A stretch of 64,000 nt of DNA from Nocardiopsis sp. YSL2 (GCF_030555055.1 NZ_JAMOAO010000001.1:4526001-4590000), one strand, 5' to 3'. Shown: positions 26,472 to 36,016, counted from the stretch's first letter. Program-made: numbers and translations. The notes: generated from the sequence alone by a model not told the origin.

Positions 26472-29297
26472 GTGGCTGGACGGATCAAGGACGAAGACAT
26501 CGCACTGGTGCGCGAGCGCACCCCCATCGCGGACGTGATCGGCGAGTACCTGCAGCTGCGCAACGCCGGCGGCGGCTCGCTGAAGGGCTTGTGCCCCTTC
26601 CACGACGAGAAGTCGCCGTCCTTCAACGTCACCCCGTCCAAGAACCTGTTCTACTGCCTGGCGGGGGAGACGCGGGTGCTGACCCGCGACGGTGTGCGGC
26701 CGATCCGCGAGCTGGCGGGCGGTGAGCACACGATCCTCACCCGTGGCGCCACATGGGTGGAGGCGCCGTTCTACTCCTTCGGCGTGCAGCGACTCATGCG
26801 CGTGACCCTGAGCAGGAACGGCCAGCGCAAGGAGATTCACGCCACACCGGAACACCGCTGGTTCGTCCAGGCCGGAAAGGACAGCTCGAAGCTCCGCGAG
26901 GTGACCTCACAGGAGCTGAAGCCGGATCACCGACTCGCCTACGTCTTTCCGGCGAAGAAGGTCACCCAGACCACTCCGTCTCCCTTCGGCATTGCGCGCG
27001 GGATCACCTTCGGCGACGGCACCCGGATCCATCGTGGAAGCATGGCCCAACTCGACGCGGAGAAGGATTCGGCGCTTCTCAAGTGGTTCCCCAACAGCGA
27101 GACCTCTCAGCACGGGCGGCAGATCCTCGTGCACCACCTCCCCGGGTTCTTCAAGGACCTGCCCTCCCTGGATGAGTCGCACTCCTACCTCTACGGCTGG
27201 CTCGCGGGCTATGTGGCGGCGGACGGGCATGTCGCCAAGGACGGAACAGTCTCGCTCAACTGCGCTGACCGCTCCGTGTTGGAACACGTCCGCATGGTCT
27301 GCACGCGGCTGGGCATCGGCACGTATGGCATCACCGAACAGGTGCGCGAGGGCTTCCCTGGGCGCGAACACTCCTCCCTGTTCCGTGTGCACTTCGTCAA
27401 CGACGATCTCACTGAGGACTTCTTCCTCCATGACGAGCACCGCACCAGGTTCTCCGGTGCCGAGAAGAAGTACTCGCGTCGGGGGTGGACGGTGCGCTCC
27501 GTCGAGGAGACCGACCGCGTCGAAGAGGTCTTCTGCGCGGTCGTCGAGGACGGACACGCCTTCGTCCTTGAGGACAACATCCTCACAGGCAACTGCTTCG
27601 GCTGCGGCGAGGGCGGGGACGCGATCTCCTTCCTCCAGCGCATCGACAACCTCAGCTTCGCCGAGGCCGTGGAGTCGCTCGCCAAACAGAGCGGCATCAC
27701 CCTGCGCTACGAGGAGGGCGGCCGCAGCACCCGGCGCGGCGACGAGGGCCAGCGCCAGCGGCTGCTGGAAGCGCACCGCGCCGCGGCGGAGTTCTACGCC
27801 GAACGGCTGCTGTCGCCCGAAGCGGTCACCGCGCGGCGCTTCCTCACCGACCGCGGCTTCAACCGGGAGAACGCCGAGCAGTTCGGACTGGGCTTCGCAC
27901 CCGCCGGCTGGGAGAACCTCACCACACACCTGCGCAACAAGGGCTTCACCGACCAGGAGCTCATCACCGGCGGGCTGGCCAGCCAGGGGCGGCGCGGTGC
28001 CTACGACCGCTTCCGCAACCGGCTGCTGTGGCCGGTGCGCGAGGTCACGGGCGAGGTGGTCGGCTTCGGTGCCCGCAAGCTCGCGTCCGAGGAGGACGGG
28101 CCGAAGTACCTCAACTCCCCCGAGAGCCCCATCTTCCACAAGGGGCGGCTGCTCTACGGGCTCGACCTCGCCAAGCGGGAGATCTCACGCCACAACGAGG
28201 CGGTCATCGTCGAGGGCTACACCGACGTGATGGCCTGCCACCTGTCCGGCGTGCCCACGGCCGTGGCCACGTGCGGGACCTCCTTCGGGGAGGACCACGT
28301 CAAGATCCTGCGCCGGATGCTCCAGGGCCGCTCCAACCACGGCGGCCGGGTGGTGTTCACCTTCGACGGCGACGCCGCCGGACAGAAGGCCGCCGTCCGG
28401 GCCTTCGCCGAGGAGCACGGGTTCGCCTCCGAGACCTTCGTCTCCGTCCAGCCCGACGGGCTCGACCCCTGCGACCTGCGCATCCAGCAGGGGCCGCAGG
28501 CCGTCGCCGACCTGGTCCACCAGGCCGCGCCGCTGTACGAGTTCATGATCCGCAAGGTCATGGAGGAGTACGACCTCACCACCGCCGAGGGCCGGATCGC
28601 CGCCCTGGACGCCGCCGCACCCATCGTCGCCTCAATCCGGAACGAAGGAGTGCGTCGGTCCTATGGCAAGAACCTTGATGGCTGGCTCGGGTTGATGGAC
28701 GAGGCCTTCGTGCTACGCCGGGTGCGTCAGCACATGAAGCGTGGTGGTGGGGATCGCCACAACCCTGGTCGTGCAGTTGGAACCCCCAAGCCTGAACCTA
28801 CGCCGGACGCTCGGGAAGCGCCCTACGACTTGCGCGACCCCTCCGTGCGTCGCGAGCGGCAGGCCTTGAAGATCGCTGTTCAACAGCCTGGGCTGGCCAC
28901 CGGGTTCGACAAGTTCGCAGAAGAGGACTTCACTGTCCCTCAGCACAAAGCGGTCCTCCGCCTCATCAGCAGCATGGGCGGAGTGGGAGCCGTGCACGAT
29001 CCCGGGAGCTGGGCCATCGACCTGCGCGAGGCCGCACCGAACGACGCCCAGCGCGATTTCCTCACGCGATTGGCTGTTGAGGAGATCGAGTTCTATGGAG
29101 AACTCGACGAGCATTACGTCAGAGAATTGATGAGCACAATCATGGCTCATTCCATCAATCGGAGAGAGCTAAACCTAAAATCTGAGCTGCACAGGATCGA
29201 TCAGAGCTCGCAGCCAGAGGATTACAACCGGGTGTTCGCTGAACTGATGGCGCTTGGCCAGCAAAAACGTGCTCTCCAGGAGGAGACTGCGGGTTGA
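26472..29297 (+). CDS. dnaG: DNA primase interrupted in-frame by an intein
   Basis: A 941-residue precursor; excising the 313-residue intein leaves a 628-residue primase of normal length that synthesises RNA primers at the replication fork. The zinc-binding domain has C41 and H44 in LCPFHDEKSPSFNV, and the remaining two Cys lie after the insertion (CFGCGEGGD, residues 375 and 378). TOPRIM motifs are IVEGYTDVMA and FTFDGDAAGQ. The C-terminal helicase-interaction domain follows. The GTG at 26472 starts VAGRIKDEDIALV, the usual actinobacterial start. From about 28,635 to the stop the codon third positions are clearly less G/C-rich than in the TOPRIM part. Confidence 0.95.
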   Translation: MAGRIKDEDIALVRERTPIADVIGEYLQLRNAGGGSLKGLCPFHDEKSPSFNVTPSKNLFYCLAGETRVLTRDGVRPIRELAGGEHTILTRGATWVEAPFYSFGVQRLMRVTLSRNGQRKEIHATPEHRWFVQAGKDSSKLREVTSQELKPDHRLAYVFPAKKVTQTTPSPFGIARGITFGDGTRIHRGSMAQLDAEKDSALLKWFPNSETSQHGRQILVHHLPGFFKDLPSLDESHSYLYGWLAGYVAADGHVAKDGTVSLNCADRSVLEHVRMVCTRLGIGTYGITEQVREGFPGREHSSLFRVHFVNDDLTEDFFLHDEHRTRFSGAEKKYSRRGWTVRSVEETDRVEEVFCAVVEDGHAFVLEDNILTGNCFGCGEGGDAISFLQRIDNLSFAEAVESLAKQSGITLRYEEGGRSTRRGDEGQRQRLLEAHRAAAEFYAERLLSPEAVTARRFLTDRGFNRENAEQFGLGFAPAGWENLTTHLRNKGFTDQELITGGLASQGRRGAYDRFRNRLLWPVREVTGEVVGFGARKLASEEDGPKYLNSPESPIFHKGRLLYGLDLAKREISRHNEAVIVEGYTDVMACHLSGVPTAVATCGTSFGEDHVKILRRMLQGRSNHGGRVVFTFDGDAAGQKAAVRAFAEEHGFASETFVSVQPDGLDPCDLRIQQGPQAVADLVHQAAPLYEFMIRKVMEEYDLTTAEGRIAALDAAAPIVASIRNEGVRRSYGKNLDGWLGLMDEAFVLRRVRQHMKRGGGDRHNPGRAVGTPKPEPTPDAREAPYDLRDPSVRRERQALKIAVQQPGLATGFDKFAEEDFTVPQHKAVLRLISSMGGVGAVHDPGSWAIDLREAAPNDAQRDFLTRLAVEEIEFYGELDEHYVRELMSTIMAHSINRRELNLKSELHRIDQSSQPEDYNRVFAELMALGQQKRALQEETAG
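26655..27593 (+). other. Intein (313 residues) with LAGLIDADG-type domain inside DnaG
   Basis: It starts with Cys1 (CLAGETRVLTRDG, block A) and ends ...EDNILTGN followed by +1 Cys. Block B is HATPEHRWFV near intein residue 62. Block F/G is GHAFVLEDNILTGN with the terminal Asn but Gly, not His, as penultimate residue. A homing-endonuclease motif LAGYVAADG lies at intein residues 183-191; I see no convincing second copy. The flanks FY and CFGCG rejoin to an intact zinc finger. The +1 Cys is itself the third zinc ligand of the primase. The coding DNA is less G/C-biased than the surrounding extein. Confidence 0.93.
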
Positions 29298-29362
29298 GTG
29301 TGCCGCTGGGGTGACAATAATGGATCTCCCCCTTTCGGTACCCTTGCGGGCACAATGGTGGG

Positions 29363-30532
29363 GTGGCTCCCATGGTTGTGACCAAAGGAATTCCGCTCGT
29401 TCGTCAGGTGGCCCGACTTCTCCCCGACCCGGGGCGGGGAACGGTCAGCCGTGTCGAGGTGGCCTCGGCGCTGGAACGGTTGGACGCGCCCGCCGACGAC
29501 CTCGACCGGACGGTCGACCAGCTCGCCCGGATCGGGGTGGAGGTGGACGATCCCGGCGCCGAGACCGACGGGGCCGTGCCGCCGGTCGACACCGCCGGGG
29601 GCGGTGACGGGCCGGGGGGAGCCGGGAACGGCCGTTCGGGGTCGGACCTGGTCCGTCTCTACCTGCGGGAGATCGGCCGGGTTCCCCTGCTCACCGCCGA
29701 GCAGGAGGTGGAGCTCGCCAAGGCGATCGAGGCGGGCCTGTACGCGCAGCGCCGCGACGCCACGGCGGAGTGCCGCGCCGAGGAGCTCGCCGCCCTCGTC
29801 GAGGAGGGCACCCTCGCCAAGAGGCGCCTCATCGAATCCAACCTGCGCCTGGTCGTGTCCATCGCCAAGCGGTACATGGGGCGGGGGCTGCTCTTCCTGG
29901 ACCTGATCCAGGAGGGGAACCTCGGGCTGATCCGGGCGGTGGAGAAGTTCGACTACACGCGCGGCTTCAAGTTCTCCACCTACGCCACGTGGTGGATCCG
30001 GCAGGCCATCACCCGGGCCATCGCCGACCAGGCGCGGACGATCCGTATCCCGGTGCACATGGTCGAGACCATCAACAAGCTCGTGCGCGTCCGGCACCAG
30101 CTCCACCAGCAGCTCGGCCGGGAGCCGTCGACGGAGGAGATCTCGTCGGCGGCGGGCTTCGGCGGCCGCCGGGTCCTGGAGATCCAGCGCATCGCCCGCG
30201 AGCCCGTGTCGCTCCAGGCGCCCATCGGCGAGGAGGAGTCCGACTTCGGCGACTTCATCGAGGACTCCGACGCCGTGGTGCCGGTCGAGGCGGCCGCCTT
30301 CAACCTCCTGCAGGAGCACCTGAGAGACCTGCTCGGCGACCTCTCCGACCGCGAGCAGCGCATCATCCGGCTGCGTTTCGGGATGGCCGACGGCCACCCC
30401 CGCACACTGGAGGAGGTCGGCCGGGAGTTCGGTGTCACCCGGGAGCGGATCCGGCAGATCGAGGCCAAGACCCTGGCCAAGCTGCGCCATCCGTCGAGGG
30501 CGGGGACCCTGCGCGACTACCTCGAGAGCTGA
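29363..30532 (+). CDS. RNA polymerase sigma-70 factor (HrdA/HrdB-like)
   Basis: A 389-residue sigma factor. Region 1.2 is [26 protein letters not shown]. Region 2 is [20 protein letters not shown] and [20 protein letters not shown], with 2.3-2.4 [15 protein letters not shown]. Region 3 is [14 protein letters not shown] and region 4.2 [19 protein letters not shown]. The N-terminal ~95 residues are short and Gly-rich, lacking the long region 1.1 of a primary HrdB, so a group-2 factor such as HrdA is more likely. Its position after dnaG also matches my memory of hrdA in Streptomyces. The start is GTG 29363 or ATG 29372. Confidence 0.9.
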   Translation: MAPMVVTKGIPLVRQVARLLPDPGRGTVSRVEVASALERLDAPADDLDRTVDQLARIGVEVDDPGAETDGAVPPVDTAGGGDGPGGAGNGRSGSDLVRLYLREIGRVPLLTAEQEVELAKAIEAGLYAQRRDATAECRAEELAALVEEGTLAKRRLIESNLRLVVSIAKRYMGRGLLFLDLIQEGNLGLIRAVEKFDYTRGFKFSTYATWWIRQAITRAIADQARTIRIPVHMVETINKLVRVRHQLHQQLGREPSTEEISSAAGFGGRRVLEIQRIAREPVSLQAPIGEEESDFGDFIEDSDAVVPVEAAAFNLLQEHLRDLLGDLSDREQRIIRLRFGMADGHPRTLEEVGREFGVTRERIRQIEAKTLAKLRHPSRAGTLRDYLES

Positions 30533-30570
30533 GGGCACCCCACGTTCGGCTACCAACGTGTGGGAGGCCG

Positions 30571-30599
30571 GGCCGGTTCCCCGTGCCCCGGGAACGGCC
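30571..30599 (+). terminator. Hairpin after the sigma-factor gene
   Basis: GGCC(G)GTTCCC pairs with GGGAACGGCC: a 10-bp stem with one bulged G and an 8-base loop, about 40 bp after the stop. A smaller CACGTT/AACGTG repeat precedes it. Confidence 0.5.
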
Positions 30600-30662
30600 T
30601 GATGTGGCCGACCTGGGCCGAACCGCCGCCGTTCGTCCCGTACGCCCCCTACCGTCATAGGG

Positions 30663-31997
30663 GTGAACGCCTCCCCTCCGACCTCTTCGACCTCACCGCT
30701 CGGCCGCGCAGGGCGGCGTCCGCTGATCATCATCGGCGCGGCCGCGGCCGTCGGCGTCCTGACCCTGGGAGTACTGGTGGCCGTGGGTGGACAGAGGCTG
30801 GAACGCATCGGGTACTACGCCGACTGGAACGCGGCCAACCGCGGCTTCACGATCGCGGAACTCCAGGACAACGGGGCCGCCGAGCGCCTCACCCGGCTGA
30901 TGTGGGCCTTCGGCGCCATCGCGCCCGACGGGCTCTGCCACATCCCCGAGGACAACCACGACCAGCCCTGGGAGCTCTACCAGCGGCGCTACACCGCCGA
31001 CGAGAGCGTGAGCGGGGAGGCCGACCCCTACACCCAGCCGCTGGCCGGCGGACTCAACCAGCTGCGCCAGCTCCGCGAACTCAACCCCGGCCTGGGGGCG
31101 AGCCTGTCCCTGGGCGGCTGGAACTGGTCCACGCACTTCTCCGAGGCGGCCCGGACCGAGGAATCCCGCCGGGCCTTCGTGTCCTCCTGCGTCGACCTGT
31201 GGCTGCGCGGCGACCTGCCGGTGCTGGGGGACGAGCCCCAGGGCGGCCAAGGCGTGGCGGCCGGGGTGTTCGACGGCATCGACCTGGACTGGGAGTGGCC
31301 CGCGGGCGGCGGACACCCCGACAACACCGAGCACGCCGACGATCCGGCCAACTTCACTCTGCTGGTCGCGGAGTTCCGCCGACAGCTCGACGCCCTGGAG
31401 GAGGAGACCGGCCGGGAGTACACCCTGTCGGTGTCGCTGCCGGGCGCGGACGGGGCCGCCAAGTCCTACGACGGCGCGGTGTTCGACCACGTCGACTTCG
31501 CCACCGTGCAGGGCTACGACTTCTCGGGGCCGTGGATGGACCGGACCGCGCACCACTCCAACCTGTACGCGCCCGAGTCCGCCCCCGAGGCCAACAGCGT
31601 GGACGCCGCACTCCGGCGCTACCTGGACCAGGGCGCCCCGGCGGAGAAGCTCGTGATGGGCCTGCCCGCCTTCGCGCGCGGCTGGCAGGGCGTGGAGCCG
31701 GCGGACGCCGGTCGCGGGCAACCCGCCGAGGGGCCCGCCGACGACGACTACGACGGGCCGACGAAGGCGTTCTCGGACGCGGAGGAACTGGAGGGCGAGC
31801 GCCATCTGGACGAGGACGCCGGAGCGTTCTGGGTCTACGACGGCGACGAGTGGTGGACCTACGACAACCCCGACGTGGTCGACCTCAAGGGCGCCTACGT
31901 GACCGAGCACGGTCTGGGCGGGCTCATGGTCTGGAACCTGGACATGGATCCGGACGGGGCGTTCGTCCGCGCCATGGACGAGTCCCTGGGCGGCTGA
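30663..31997 (+). CDS. GH18 glycoside hydrolase (chitinase-like), exported or membrane-anchored
   Basis: A 444-residue protein. An N-terminal hydrophobic segment after a basic stretch (LIIIGAAAAVGVLTLGVLVAV) acts as signal peptide or anchor; there is no lipobox. The GH18 barrel starts RIGYYADWNAANRGF and the catalytic DxxDxDxE motif is DGIDLDWEWP with acid E211. Substrate-assisted motifs SLGGWNWSTHF and VQGYDFSGPW are typical. It probably hydrolyses chitin or related N-acetylglucosamine polymers. No binding module is visible. The start is GTG 30663, 131 bp after the sigma-factor stop. Confidence 0.88.
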   Translation: MNASPPTSSTSPLGRAGRRPLIIIGAAAAVGVLTLGVLVAVGGQRLERIGYYADWNAANRGFTIAELQDNGAAERLTRLMWAFGAIAPDGLCHIPEDNHDQPWELYQRRYTADESVSGEADPYTQPLAGGLNQLRQLRELNPGLGASLSLGGWNWSTHFSEAARTEESRRAFVSSCVDLWLRGDLPVLGDEPQGGQGVAAGVFDGIDLDWEWPAGGGHPDNTEHADDPANFTLLVAEFRRQLDALEEETGREYTLSVSLPGADGAAKSYDGAVFDHVDFATVQGYDFSGPWMDRTAHHSNLYAPESAPEANSVDAALRRYLDQGAPAEKLVMGLPAFARGWQGVEPADAGRGQPAEGPADDDYDGPTKAFSDAEELEGERHLDEDAGAFWVYDGDEWWTYDNPDVVDLKGAYVTEHGLGGLMVWNLDMDPDGAFVRAMDESLGG

Positions 31998-32125
31998 CCC
32001 CGGCCGTCACCCGCGTCCGGGCCCGGGCCCCGGGCGTCCTCATCCGGGTGCCCGTCGAAGGTCCGGGCCGAATTCGGGCGCGTGACGGTTGCCACGCCGG
32101 GACCCCGCGCGCCACGCTGTGGTGC

Positions 32126-34972
32126 ATGGCCGACCCGCACAGCGACACCGCATCCGCCCGCCTGCGACACGACCTGGAGAGCGCCGTCCAGGGCACGGTC
32201 GCCTTCGACGCCGGCACGCTCGCGCTCTACACCTCCGACGCCTCCAACTACCGGCGCGTCCCGCTCGCGGTGGTCGTGCCCAGAACCGTCGAGGACTGCG
32301 TGGCGGCCGTGCGCGTGTGCGCCGACCACGGCGTGTCCGTGGTGCCCCGGGGCGGCGGGACCTCCATCGCCGGGAACGCCATCGGCACCGGCGTCGTCAT
32401 CGACACCTCGCGCCACCTGCGGACGATCGAGCACATCGACCCCGAGGCCCGGACCGCGACCGTGCAGCCGGGTGTCGTCCTCGACGACCTTCGTGAGGCC
32501 ACGGCCGAGTACGGTCTCACCTTCGCACCGGACCCCTCGACGCACAGCCGCTGCACGATCGGCGGGATGGTCGGCAACAACGCCTGCGGCTCCCACTCGG
32601 TCGCCTGGGGCACCACCGCCGACAACATCGTCTCGTTGGACGTCCTGCTCAGCGACGGCACCCGGATGACCGTGGGCGCGGGTCGGGTGGAAGACCGGGC
32701 CGGGGGGCGCGCGGGCGAGATCCACGCCGCCCTGGACCGGCTGGTCGACACCTACCGCGAGGAACTGCGCACCGCGATGCCCGAGTTCCGCCGCCGGGTC
32801 TCGGGCTACGGCCTGGACCGGCTGCTGCCGGAGAAGGGCCGCCACGTCGCCGCGGCACTGGTGGGCAGCGAGGGCACGTGCGTGTTCGTCCTCGGGGCCA
32901 CGGTACGGCTGGTGGAGTCCCCGCCCGCACGTGTCCTGGCCGTGCTCGGCTACCCGGACGCACCCGCGGCCGCCGACGCCGTGCCCTCCCTGCTCACCCA
33001 CCGGCCGCTGACGGTCGAGGGCATCAACCACCGCATGGTCGCCGCCCTGGACGAGCACGGGGGACCACGCGTGCCGCTGCCGGAGGGCGGCGCCTGGCTG
33101 CTCGTGGAGATCGCGGGCGAGGACGCCGAGGACGCGGCCAGGGCCGCCGAGGCGATGCTGGCGGGCCTGTCCGACCGCCCGAGCGGCGCCGCGGTGGTCG
33201 TCGAGGCCGCCCACCAGAAGGCGCTGTGGCGGATCCGGGAGGAGGGGGCCGGGCTCACCCAGCGCACCCCCTCCGGCCGGGAGGCCTGGTCCGGCTGGGA
33301 GGACGCCGCCGTGCCCCCGGACCACCTCGGCGACTACCTGCGCGACTTCGAGGCCCTCATGGAGCGCCACGGCCGCTTCGGGGTCGTCTACGGGCACTTC
33401 GGCGACGGCTGCCTGCACGTGCGCATCGACTTCGAGCTCACGGAGGAGCGGGGGCGGCGGGAGTACCGGGCGTTCATGGAGGAGGCCGCCGACCTGGTGG
33501 TCCGGCACGGCGGCTCGCTCTCGGGCGAACACGGCGACGGGCAGGCCCGCTCGGAGCTGCTCTCGCGCATGTACCCCGAACGCCTCATCCGGGCCTTCGG
33601 AGAGTTCAAACGCCTCTGGGACCCGGCCGGCCTGATGAACCCCGGCGTCATCGTCGATCCGCTGCCGCTGGACGCCGACGTCCGGGTCGGCCTGCCGCTG
33701 GTGGCGGGGGCGACCCTGGCCTACGGCGCGGACGGCGGGGACTTCGGCAAGGCGCTGCGGCGGTGCTCGGGGATCGGCAAGTGCCGGCGCCAGAGCGGCC
33801 CGGGGGTGATGTGTCCCAGCTACCAGGTCACCCGGGAGGAGAAGCACTCCACCCGGGGGCGCGCCCACCTGCTGTTCGAGATGGCCAACGGCGAGGTCAT
33901 CACCGACGGCTGGCGGTCGGAGGAGGTCCGCGAGAGCCTGGACCTGTGCCTGTCGTGCAAGGGTTGTCTGAGCGACTGCCCCGCGGACGTGGACATGGCC
34001 ACCTACAAGGCCGAGTTCCTGCACCAGCACTACCGCGGGCGCGTGCGCCCCGCGGCGCACTACTCGATGGGCTGGCTGCCCTTGTGGGCCCGTCTGGCGA
34101 GTGTCGCGCCGGCCGAGGCCAACCGGGCCGCCGCGCTGCCCGGGGTGTCCCGGATCGCCAAGCGGATGGCGGGTGTGGCCGTCGAGCGTGACCTGCCCTC
34201 GTTCGCGCGCACGACCTTCACCCGGGCCTACCGCCGGCGCGGCCCCCGTCCGGGCGGGCGCCGCGTGGTCCTGTGGCCGGACACCTTCGGCAACTTCCTG
34301 CACCCCCGGGTACCGGCGGCGGCCGTACGGGTCCTGGAGGACGCGGGGTTCACGGTGGTGCTGCCGCGCGGGCAGGTCTGCTGCGGGCTCACGTGGGTCT
34401 CGACCGGCCAGCTGGACGTGGCGCGCCGGGTGATGCGCCGGGCGGTGCGCGCGCTGTCGCCGCTGGTGGAGGAGGGCCTGCAGGTGGTGGGCCTGGAACC
34501 GAGCTGTACCGCGGCGCTGCGCCACGACCTGATGGAGCTGCTGCCCGGTCCGGAGAGCGAGCGGGTGGCCGGCGCCGTGCACACGCTGTCCGGCTTCCTG
34601 AACGAGTACGCACCGGACTGGGAGCCGCCCCGTGTCGCGGCCTCGGCCCTGGCCCAGGTGCACTGCCACCAGCACGCCGTGATCGGCTTCGAGGAGGACC
34701 GCAAGCTCATCGCGCGCGCCGGGATCGACGGCGAGGTGCTGGACTCGGGCTGCTGCGGGCTGGCGGGGGACTTCGGGTTCACGGAGGGGCACTACGAGGT
34801 GTCCACCGCGATCGGGGAGCAGGAACTGCTGCCCCGGGTGCGTGCGGCCGCGCCGGACACGCTGGTCCTGGCCGACGGCTACAGCTGCCGCACGCAGATC
34901 GAACAGGGCACGGACCGCCGGGCACTGCACCTGGCCGAGGTCCTCGCCGGAGCGCTGAGCGCGAAGGAATGA
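32126..34972 (+). CDS. FAD-linked oxidase / Fe-S D-lactate or glycolate dehydrogenase fusion
   Basis: A 948-residue fusion. The N-terminal FAD domain has the loop VVPRGGGTSIAGNAIGTGV and GGMVGNNACGSHSVAWG. The FAD-oxidase C-terminal domain has VYGHFGDGCLHVRIDFEL and LSGEHGDGQARSELL. A ferredoxin-like segment follows (GKCRRQSGPGVMCPSY, CLSCKGCLSDCPADV), then two CCG domains (CCGLTW, CCGLAGDFGF), as in GlpC/GlcF. The whole resembles D-lactate/D-2-hydroxyacid dehydrogenases that pass electrons to quinone. The ATG at 32126 was chosen because the first conserved residues follow it; the open frame upstream is a shadow. Confidence 0.92.
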   Translation: MADPHSDTASARLRHDLESAVQGTVAFDAGTLALYTSDASNYRRVPLAVVVPRTVEDCVAAVRVCADHGVSVVPRGGGTSIAGNAIGTGVVIDTSRHLRTIEHIDPEARTATVQPGVVLDDLREATAEYGLTFAPDPSTHSRCTIGGMVGNNACGSHSVAWGTTADNIVSLDVLLSDGTRMTVGAGRVEDRAGGRAGEIHAALDRLVDTYREELRTAMPEFRRRVSGYGLDRLLPEKGRHVAAALVGSEGTCVFVLGATVRLVESPPARVLAVLGYPDAPAAADAVPSLLTHRPLTVEGINHRMVAALDEHGGPRVPLPEGGAWLLVEIAGEDAEDAARAAEAMLAGLSDRPSGAAVVVEAAHQKALWRIREEGAGLTQRTPSGREAWSGWEDAAVPPDHLGDYLRDFEALMERHGRFGVVYGHFGDGCLHVRIDFELTEERGRREYRAFMEEAADLVVRHGGSLSGEHGDGQARSELLSRMYPERLIRAFGEFKRLWDPAGLMNPGVIVDPLPLDADVRVGLPLVAGATLAYGADGGDFGKALRRCSGIGKCRRQSGPGVMCPSYQVTREEKHSTRGRAHLLFEMANGEVITDGWRSEEVRESLDLCLSCKGCLSDCPADVDMATYKAEFLHQHYRGRVRPAAHYSMGWLPLWARLASVAPAEANRAAALPGVSRIAKRMAGVAVERDLPSFARTTFTRAYRRRGPRPGGRRVVLWPDTFGNFLHPRVPAAAVRVLEDAGFTVVLPRGQVCCGLTWVSTGQLDVARRVMRRAVRALSPLVEEGLQVVGLEPSCTAALRHDLMELLPGPESERVAGAVHTLSGFLNEYAPDWEPPRVAASALAQVHCHQHAVIGFEEDRKLIARAGIDGEVLDSGCCGLAGDFGFTEGHYEVSTAIGEQELLPRVRAAAPDTLVLADGYSCRTQIEQGTDRRALHLAEVLAGALSAKE

Positions 34973-34981
34973 CCGTGAGGC

Positions 34982-35019
34982 GTCTGAGCGGCCGAGCGGA
35001 GCGGCTGGGCCGCTCAGAC
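34982..35019. terminator. Bidirectional terminator hairpin
   Basis: Perfect 12-bp arms 34982-34993/35008-35019 with a 14-base loop between convergent genes. It overlaps the last codons of the minus-strand gene ending at 35014 and probably serves both. Confidence 0.65.
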
Positions 35020-35496
35020 CCCCATCTGGTCGTGGAGGACCGCCAGGGCGTCGGTGACGGCGTCCGGGAGGGCGGGATCGTTCGGGTCGACGCCCTCGCC
35101 CAGGTGGACCCTCCAGTCCGCCTCGGTGCCTCCCGGCGTCCGGCGCGCCACCAGGCGGAAGCCCGTGCTGGAGTCCGGGCGGGGGAAGGGCACGAAGCGG
35201 TTGACCAGGATCGTCGCGGTGACGCGCTCGGCGACCGTCTCGGCCAGGCGCCGGTAGTCGAGGGGGCGCAGGGCGACGCTGTGCTCGCCCGCGCCCTCCT
35301 CCATGAACGTGAAGGTGTCGGTGCTCCACCGGGCCTGGTCGATGTCCTGCCACATCACCCGGCGTCCACCGGGAAGATAGAGCGCCTCCGTGCTGGCGAC
35401 GAGCTCGCCGTCGCCGACGACGGGCGCGTGGGCCAGGACGCGTTCGCCCCGCTCCAGGCGGGAGCGAACGCTCTCCGGCACTCCGGAGCCGAACAC
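35014..35496 (-). CDS. Conserved hypothetical actinobacterial protein
   Basis: A 160-residue soluble protein without signal peptide or membrane segment. It begins RSRLERGERVLAHAPV, then alternating beta-strand-like segments (ALYLPGGRRVMWQDIDQARW) suggesting a PH-like fold, and a C-terminal acidic helix. I know similar unnamed proteins in actinomycetes but no function. The start GTG shares its first base with the TAG stop of the upstream gene (35496), so the two are coupled. Confidence 0.7.
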   Translation of the reverse strand: MFGSGVPESVRSRLERGERVLAHAPVVGDGELVASTEALYLPGGRRVMWQDIDQARWSTDTFTFMEEGAGEHSVALRPLDYRRLAETVAERVTATILVNRFVPFPRPDSSTGFRLVARRTPGGTEADWRVHLGEGVDPNDPALPDAVTDALAVLHDQMGV

Positions 35497-35798
35497 TAGC
35501 GGCCGCCGGCCCCGTCGTGCGCGGTTTCCCGGTCCATGGTGCGCAGCTCCTCGTCCGTGGGCCGCGCCAGGAAGTCGCGGACCGACGTGATGGGCATCTT
35601 GTCGACGGCCTTGTCGTAGACCGTCCGGCCGGCGTTGCCGACCTGGGCACCCACGAGCCCGGCGACCTCTTGGACGACGGGGCTGTCGGCCACCTTGCGG
35701 GCGGTGCGGGACATCTGCTCATAGCGTGCCCGGCCCGCCTTGGCACCCAGGACGTATCCGATGGCGAGTCCGGCGACGAACGTGATCCGATAGCGCAT
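35496..35798 (-). CDS. Small YtxH-like membrane-associated protein
   Basis: A 100-residue protein starting MRYRITFVAGLAIGYVLGAKAGRARYEQ, the single glycine-rich helix plus basic stretch of YtxH-like and 'GAKAGRERY' actinobacterial proteins, then an amphipathic helical tail. AGAGG lies upstream of the ATG. The function is unknown; it is often called a stress-related membrane protein. It is the first gene of a two-gene unit. Confidence 0.75.
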   Translation of the reverse strand: MRYRITFVAGLAIGYVLGAKAGRARYEQMSRTARKVADSPVVQEVAGLVGAQVGNAGRTVYDKAVDKMPITSVRDFLARPTDEELRTMDRETAHDGAGGR

Positions 35799-35943
35799 GG
35801 TCCCTCTTCAGGCCTTGGAGACGATGTCTCGACGTTACCTCGTCGTGGCGCCGGCCACACGGGCCGACACTTGTCACGAGGACTCGTCAAGGGCGCTAGT
35901 CTATTGGTGTCGCCGCGGCTCACGGAGCCGCGGACGAGCACCA

Positions 35944-36016
35944 TCCCGCGTAGCTCAATCGGCAGAGCAGCCGGCTGTTAACCGGCAGGTTACTGGTTCG
36001 AGTCCAGTCGCGGGAG
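35944..36016 (+). tRNA. tRNA-Asn (GTT), copy 1
   Basis: A 73-base cloverleaf: acceptor TCCCGCG/CGCGGGA with discriminator G, D arm GCTC..GAGC, anticodon loop CTGTTAA (anticodon GTT) on a GCCGG/CCGGC stem and T loop TTCGAGT. CCA is not encoded. It is identical to the copy 165 bp downstream. Confidence 0.97.
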
